Shown here: positions 20,441 to 23,599 of the stretch, one piece after another | How positions within the stretch are numbered: the first letter of the stretch is position 1 | Layout of the letters: every line of letters begins with the position of its first letter | Origin: QHXW01 sp035297145 | GTDB lineage: Bacteria; Acidobacteriota; Terriglobia; Bryobacterales; Bryobacteraceae | Length of the DNA stretch: 23,599 bases | Direction: 5' to 3' | NCBI GenBank assembly: GCA_035297145.1 | Contig: DATGZN010000071.1 | Coordinates: 1 to 23,599 of the forward strand | The notes under the pieces: generated by a model | What the model saw: only the letters and a program-made list of their open reading frames with translations | Databases searched by the model: none | Told to the model about the DNA's origin: nothing | Made by a program: the position numbers and the translations under genes

Positions 20441-21655
20441 AACGCACCTCAATGACCGGAACCGTACCCCACGGGTGCGCCCGAGTGTCGGTGGGGATTA
20501 AGCTCCTGAGGTTAATAATTGTAATTTAGCTCATTGCTTTGCGAAATTCAAGGCCGTTTAATGATCAATTTTTCGGCTCTGCGCGAGAATTCGATGGGAC
20601 GGCCATGTTAGGCGGCTTTCGTGAAAACGACAAACTCGGTCTTGGTCACCGCCATAGCCGTATATTCAGTAACATTATTCGGTCGATCCCAAGTCCTACC
20701 TGCAACACAGGAATTTCTTAATTGTCTCCGCCTTTCCTTGTCGCCCAGAATGTGAATGTGGATCAAGGCGCGATTGAACGAGTTCTTGCTCGCACTCAAG
20801 ATCCTGACTTCTAGTTACGATCCGAATGCAGAGAACAGTGTTACGCAGGAAGAATTGACGAGTTAAAGTCATACCTCGGGGATGGAGCTGCGGGCCGTTC
20901 CCTCGATGAGATTGCCTGCATCGTCTTGAAGTTGACCGATCCTCGATTTTGGATCGACCCCATCGCCACCTGCGATTTCGGCGCAAACTCCAAGTAACTT
21001 TCGTTGTTCAAAAAAATGATTTAGCGTCGGGGCGAAGCACGGAACCGACTATCCCAAACTCTGTTGTAATTCCTTTGAACGCAACTTCCCCCCATCAGAA
21101 GATCGCGTCAAGTCTGAGCCATGTGGAACATTCGAAAGGACTGGTTTGGGTCCAGCGGTTTGAAACGGCAATAATTCTACAAAAAAATGTTCATTTTTAA
21201 GATCTTAGGAGTAATTGAGGATTCCGCCGAAGGCGAACACTGATTCCGAAGGGAACGCGAACGGCATTCCGGGCCGAAGGCGAACAGTTCTCGGAGCGCA
21301 GCGACGCTGGCACTTCGATTGTGCAGGAAGTGTTCGGCTTCGTCAAGAAAAACCTGTCCTGAGCGTAGCGGAGGAACAGCGCCGCTAGCGGAGAAAGGGG
21401 TGTGGGGAAAGGGGCAGCAGTCCCTGTCCCCACCCAGCGCTGGAGAGACCCGGAGCGCGATCAGCGCTTCGGTTAGCCGAGCTTCCCCGTGGCGTTCCGC
21501 TGAAGCCCTCCACAATTTGCAGGACCAACAGGTTCAGGTCAGCCTGGGCGAGGCGGTATTATTAGCCGGAAGGAGCTTTTGTGACTCACGGACACCTATC
21601 GAAACAGAAAGCGAGTGCCTGGGAGAAGAGTGAGAGTTTCCTCCTGAGAGGAGAA
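20441..21655. other. Long stretch without a recognisable gene
   Basis: About 1.2 kb. Open frames exist on both strands but overlap one another, match no family and lack good start signals. The left half is AT-richer and includes a run of A near 21178-21187. From about 21220 to 21440 the sequence is made of short repeated, GC-rich words such as CCGAAGGCGAACA, CGTAGCGGAGGAACAG and CGCTAGCGGAG. It looks like decayed or repeat-derived intergenic DNA. Confidence 0.45.
21227..21286 (+). repeat. Short direct repeats (13-mer, 47-bp period)
   Basis: CCGAAGGCGAACA occurs at 21227-21239 and 21274-21286. A diverged form (CCGAAGGGAACGCGAAC) lies between them. Confidence 0.45.
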
Positions 21656-22144
21656 ATGTTTCTTGCGTCGATCTCACGCGCCTGCGCACCCGTAGGTATA
21701 ATCGTCCTCGCGATGTCGACATGTTTAGCTTCAGACACAGTGTATGAACCATCCGCGAGCGATCCGCGCGTGGTGGCTGCGCTCGTAGCGCAAAAACGTC
21801 TTGGCGAAATAATGCAGGCGCTGGATGTTGCGGGAATCGAGAATTTGATGGCACCCGATCTGTTGGTGAACGCACCGATCAACAAAGTCGCCAACCGGGA
21901 GAATGTGATCGCTCGCCTCAAAGCGAGCCAAATCAGCTACGTGCCGGGTACCGAGCGCACAATCGATTTTGCCGGCGTGCGTGGCGATGTCGTCGTGATC
22001 ATGGGCGAAGAGGTCACGCGTCCCAATAAGAATGCGCCTTTCGCGGGGAAAATCGAGCATCGCCGATTCACGGATGTGTGGAAGCAGTTTAATGGCGTCT
22101 GGAAGCTCTGGATTCGCCAAGCAACGATCACAAAAGTCGAATAA
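21656..22144 (+). CDS. Secreted NTF2/SnoaL-like (DUF4440-type) protein
   Basis: The product has 162 residues from ATG 21656; GAGAGGAG stands just before it, and the product then opens with a signal peptide (hydrophobic 'PVGIIVLAMSTCLA', then SDTVYEP). The frame is open to GTG 21581, which would bury the signal. The mature protein reads 'LVAQKRLGEIMQALDVAGIE', 'LMAPDLLVNAP', 'VIARLKASQISY', 'GDVVVIMGEEVTR' and 'RRFTDVWKQFNGVWKLWIRQ'. This order is the cone-shaped alpha+beta fold of nuclear-transport-factor-2/SnoaL-like proteins, and the final 'F-T-D-V-W-K ... W-K-L' is typical of DUF4440. No catalytic assignment is possible. The IS21 element begins within 60 bp of its stop. Confidence 0.78.
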   Translation: MFLASISRACAPVGIIVLAMSTCLASDTVYEPSASDPRVVAALVAQKRLGEIMQALDVAGIENLMAPDLLVNAPINKVANRENVIARLKASQISYVPGTERTIDFAGVRGDVVVIMGEEVTRPNKNAPFAGKIEHRRFTDVWKQFNGVWKLWIRQATITKVE

Positions 22145-22200
22145 CGCGCTAGCGGAAACTACCCTGACCGAGCGGTCGTCCTCTGGGCATGGCGAGAGCG

Positions 22201-22941
22201 CTAAGCATTCGGCTTCCTCCGATTCTTGCGCATGGAATCGCCACGCATCTCGATGCGGTGAGCGTTGTGAACCAGGCGATCGAGGATGCCGTCGGCTGCG
22301 GTAGGGTCTCCGATCTGCTCGTGCCAGCGTGCGACTGGAAGCTGCGAAGTGAGAATCGTCGATCGAGTCTGATAACGGTCTTCGCAGATCTCCCAGAAGT
22401 CGCGCCGCTCGGTTTCGGCGAGTGGAGCCATGGCCCAATCGTCGATCACCAGCACGTCGATTCGACTCAGTCGCACAAGCAGATTGCGCAGACTGCCGTC
22501 CGCGCGTGCGATCGCCAGATCGCGGAACAGTGCGGCGGCGCGAGTGTAGAACGCCGAGTAACCATCGCGACACGCCTTTTGCGCCAGTGCGCACGCGACG
22601 AAGCTCTTGCCGACACCGGTGGGTCCGAGCACGAAGATATTCTCGTGATTGTGAGCCCAGACCGACTTCTGCGCCAGCGCCCGGATCACGCTCTTGTCCA
22701 GTCCGCGAGAAGCCCGATAGTCGATTTCTTCGACGCAGGCTCCTTTGAGTTTGGCGGCATGCAGTCGCCGCGCCAGCGCTTGATTCTCGCGCCACGTCCA
22801 CTGCTGATCCACCAGCAGGCCGAGTCTTTCCAGGAAACTTAATTCGCGCGAAGCCGGGTCTTGTTCCTGCGTCTTGAGCGCATCCACCATGCCGAGCAGC
22901 CGCATAGCCACGAGTTTTTCCATCATGGGTTCCTGTAGCAT
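22201..22941 (-). CDS. istB: IS21 helper ATPase IstB
   Basis: A 246-residue AAA+ ATPase that assembles on target DNA and directs the IstA transposase. Walker A is 'GPTGVGKS' (106-113) and Walker B is 'DVLVIDDW' (162-169). The N-terminal 'LVAMRLLGMVDALKTQ' is the usual IstB opening. ATG 22941 was chosen because GAGG, formed at the end of istA, lies a few bases upstream and the family start 'MMEKL' follows; the frame is open to 22983. Length is normal and the frame is intact. Confidence 0.95.
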   Translation of the reverse strand: MLQEPMMEKLVAMRLLGMVDALKTQEQDPASRELSFLERLGLLVDQQWTWRENQALARRLHAAKLKGACVEEIDYRASRGLDKSVIRALAQKSVWAHNHENIFVLGPTGVGKSFVACALAQKACRDGYSAFYTRAAALFRDLAIARADGSLRNLLVRLSRIDVLVIDDWAMAPLAETERRDFWEICEDRYQTRSTILTSQLPVARWHEQIGDPTAADGILDRLVHNAHRIEMRGDSMRKNRRKPNA

Positions 22942-22948
22942 GATGTCC

Positions 22949-23458
22949 TCACTCGAAGTATTCCGACCCGCGGATGTTGTCATGGGGTGGCGGTGTAGCC
23001 GCGGGCGGTGGCGGCGACGGCGGCACTTGGTCCAGAGAGTTCTTCAGAATCGATTCGACGCTTTTGTAGCGACACGCGCCGGTTGCAAGTGCGCGCTCGG
23101 CTGCCGCTTCCACGCGTTGCGCCGAGTACCTTGCCGCCAGCCGGATGATGCCCAGACAGCCGCGATAACCCATCTCCGGATGCGGCTTGTCGTTCATAAT
23201 CCGCTCAAACAGCCGCGCGGTGTTGGGCCCGATGGTTTCCGCCCAATGCACCATCCGCGAAGGAGTCCATTCCAGATGGGCACGATGACTCTTGGGTCGA
23301 TGCTCATCCTGGGTGAGGGCCTGTCCGCGTCCACGGCTGCGCAGGTGGGACGCCACGCGTGTGCCTTTGTGCAGAATCTCGACCGTGGTGGGCGTGGAGC
23401 GAATCTCCATCAACTCGTGCACCAGGTTGTAGGGCACGCTGTAGAGATTGGAATCGAA
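22949..23458 (-). pseudogene. istA: IS21 transposase IstA, C-terminal third
   Basis: 169 residues remain, from 'FDSNLYSVPYNLV' to 'NIRGSEYFE'. The remnant includes the IstA C-terminal blocks 'HKGTRVASH', 'SHRAHLEWTPSRMVHWAETI' and 'GYRGCLGIIRLAARYS'. A full IstA is about 500 residues, so the DNA-binding and DDE catalytic parts are missing. The frame continues to 23515 but only through the end of the adjacent IS6 element. The break at 23458 coincides with the IS6 terminal repeat. It is non-functional as it stands. Confidence 0.85.
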
Positions 23459-23599
23459 GGATGTGTCGCAAACGCGTTGAGTACGGGTCTGGTAGGGTGA
23501 ACGAGTGGAGAACAAGCGGCCAGCACTGTTTCGCGGGCGGCACTTTCAAGACGAGATCATCGTCCTCTGCCTTCGTTGGTACCTGCGCTATTCGCTTAG
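23459..23599 (+). mobile_element. IS6-family insertion sequence, left end only
   Basis: GGATGTGTCGCAAA at 23459-23472 matches 11 of 14 positions of the IS26 terminal repeat GGCACTGTTGCAAA. A transposase start follows 46 bp in, the usual spacing. The element inserts into istA and continues past the window edge. The octamer just outside, GAATCGAA (23451-23458), is the expected target duplication. Confidence 0.8.
23505..23599 (+). CDS. IS6-family transposase, N-terminal fragment (partial)
   Basis: From GTG 23505 the frame reads 'LFRGRHFQDEIIVLCLRWYL' followed by 'RYSL' to the last complete codon. This is the conserved start of IS6/IS26-type DDE transposases (F-x-G-x-H-F-x-x-x-I-I-x-x-x-V/L-R-W-Y-L-x-Y-x-L-S-Y-R-D). 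The catalytic region lies outside the window. Confidence 0.85.
   Translation, partial: MENKRPALFRGRHFQDEIIVLCLRWYLRYSL

Larger units (their letters stand above)
22201..23458 (-). mobile_element. IS21-family element, interrupted
   Basis: istB and the 3' part of istA lie in the usual order, 7 nt apart on the minus strand. The element's istB-side end must lie between 22145 and 22200, but its inverted repeat cannot be fixed without the partner end. At 23458 istA is broken by an IS6-family element. The rest of the element is expected beyond the window. Confidence 0.85.

Noticed and set aside
20696..21200. Overlapping open frames of 80-100 residues on both strands
   Set aside because: No family resemblance, no ribosome binding sites, and frames overlap each other in opposite directions.
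21177..21633. Longer frames on both strands (112 and 104 residues)
   Set aside because: They arise from the GC-rich short-word repeat texture; the translations are low in recognisable structure.
23304..23549. Minus-strand frame of 81 residues at the right edge
   Set aside because: It is antisense to both the istA remnant and the IS6 transposase start, which have clear family matches.

Overview
The window looks like chromosome from a GC-rich, environmental Gram-negative, most likely an acidobacterium or a relative with similar gene content. This is inferred from the genes only: a DUF2934 protein, sensor kinases with long OB-fold-like periplasmic regions, a secreted protein with a C-terminal 'DRDPIVRRMAEQDLLVMG' helical motif, a secreted GH20 glycosidase, and a receiver protein with a 'CERDLP' active-site segment. 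No rRNA, tRNA, CRISPR array or phage gene was recognised.

Left part (1-7.8 kb). A remnant of a winged-helix protein precedes a secreted GH20 beta-N-acetylhexosaminidase. Next comes a regulatory module: a PhoP/OmpR-type response regulator, a PhoQ-like histidine kinase with almost no periplasmic loop, an uncertain 60-residue frame and a SAM methyltransferase, all on the minus strand. A membrane-anchored SAM methyltransferase diverges from the regulator gene. The shared upstream region holds four GTTCA-type half-sites, arranged as two back-to-back 11-bp-period direct repeats in the geometry of PhoP boxes. A secreted protein of unknown function follows.

Centre (7.88-12.52 kb). A complete IS66-family element of 4,626 bp is bounded by imperfect terminal inverted repeats and a perfect 8-bp target duplication (GGACTTGT). 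It encodes TnpA, TnpB, TnpC and a small KTSC-domain passenger. A 1,853-bp group II intron with its own reverse transcriptase/maturase interrupts tnpB. Intron boundaries, domain V, domain VI with a bulged A, and two exon-binding sites complementary to the 5' exon can all be read, and precise splicing would restore TnpB.

Right-centre (12.6-20.4 kb). A minus-strand signalling cluster, in transcription order, holds a Crp/Fnr regulator, an ECF-like sigma factor, a soluble PAS-PAS hybrid kinase, a DUF2934 protein, a stand-alone receiver with Glu at the phosphoacceptor position, and a membrane kinase with an OB-fold-like sensor. A 38-bp repeat occurs at 6.87 kb and again at 15.5 kb.

Right end (20.4-23.6 kb). 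About 1.2 kb has no convincing gene. A secreted NTF2/SnoaL-like protein follows, then an IS21-family element (istB and the 3' part of istA). An IS6-family element inserted into istA begins at 23459, and its transposase runs off the window.
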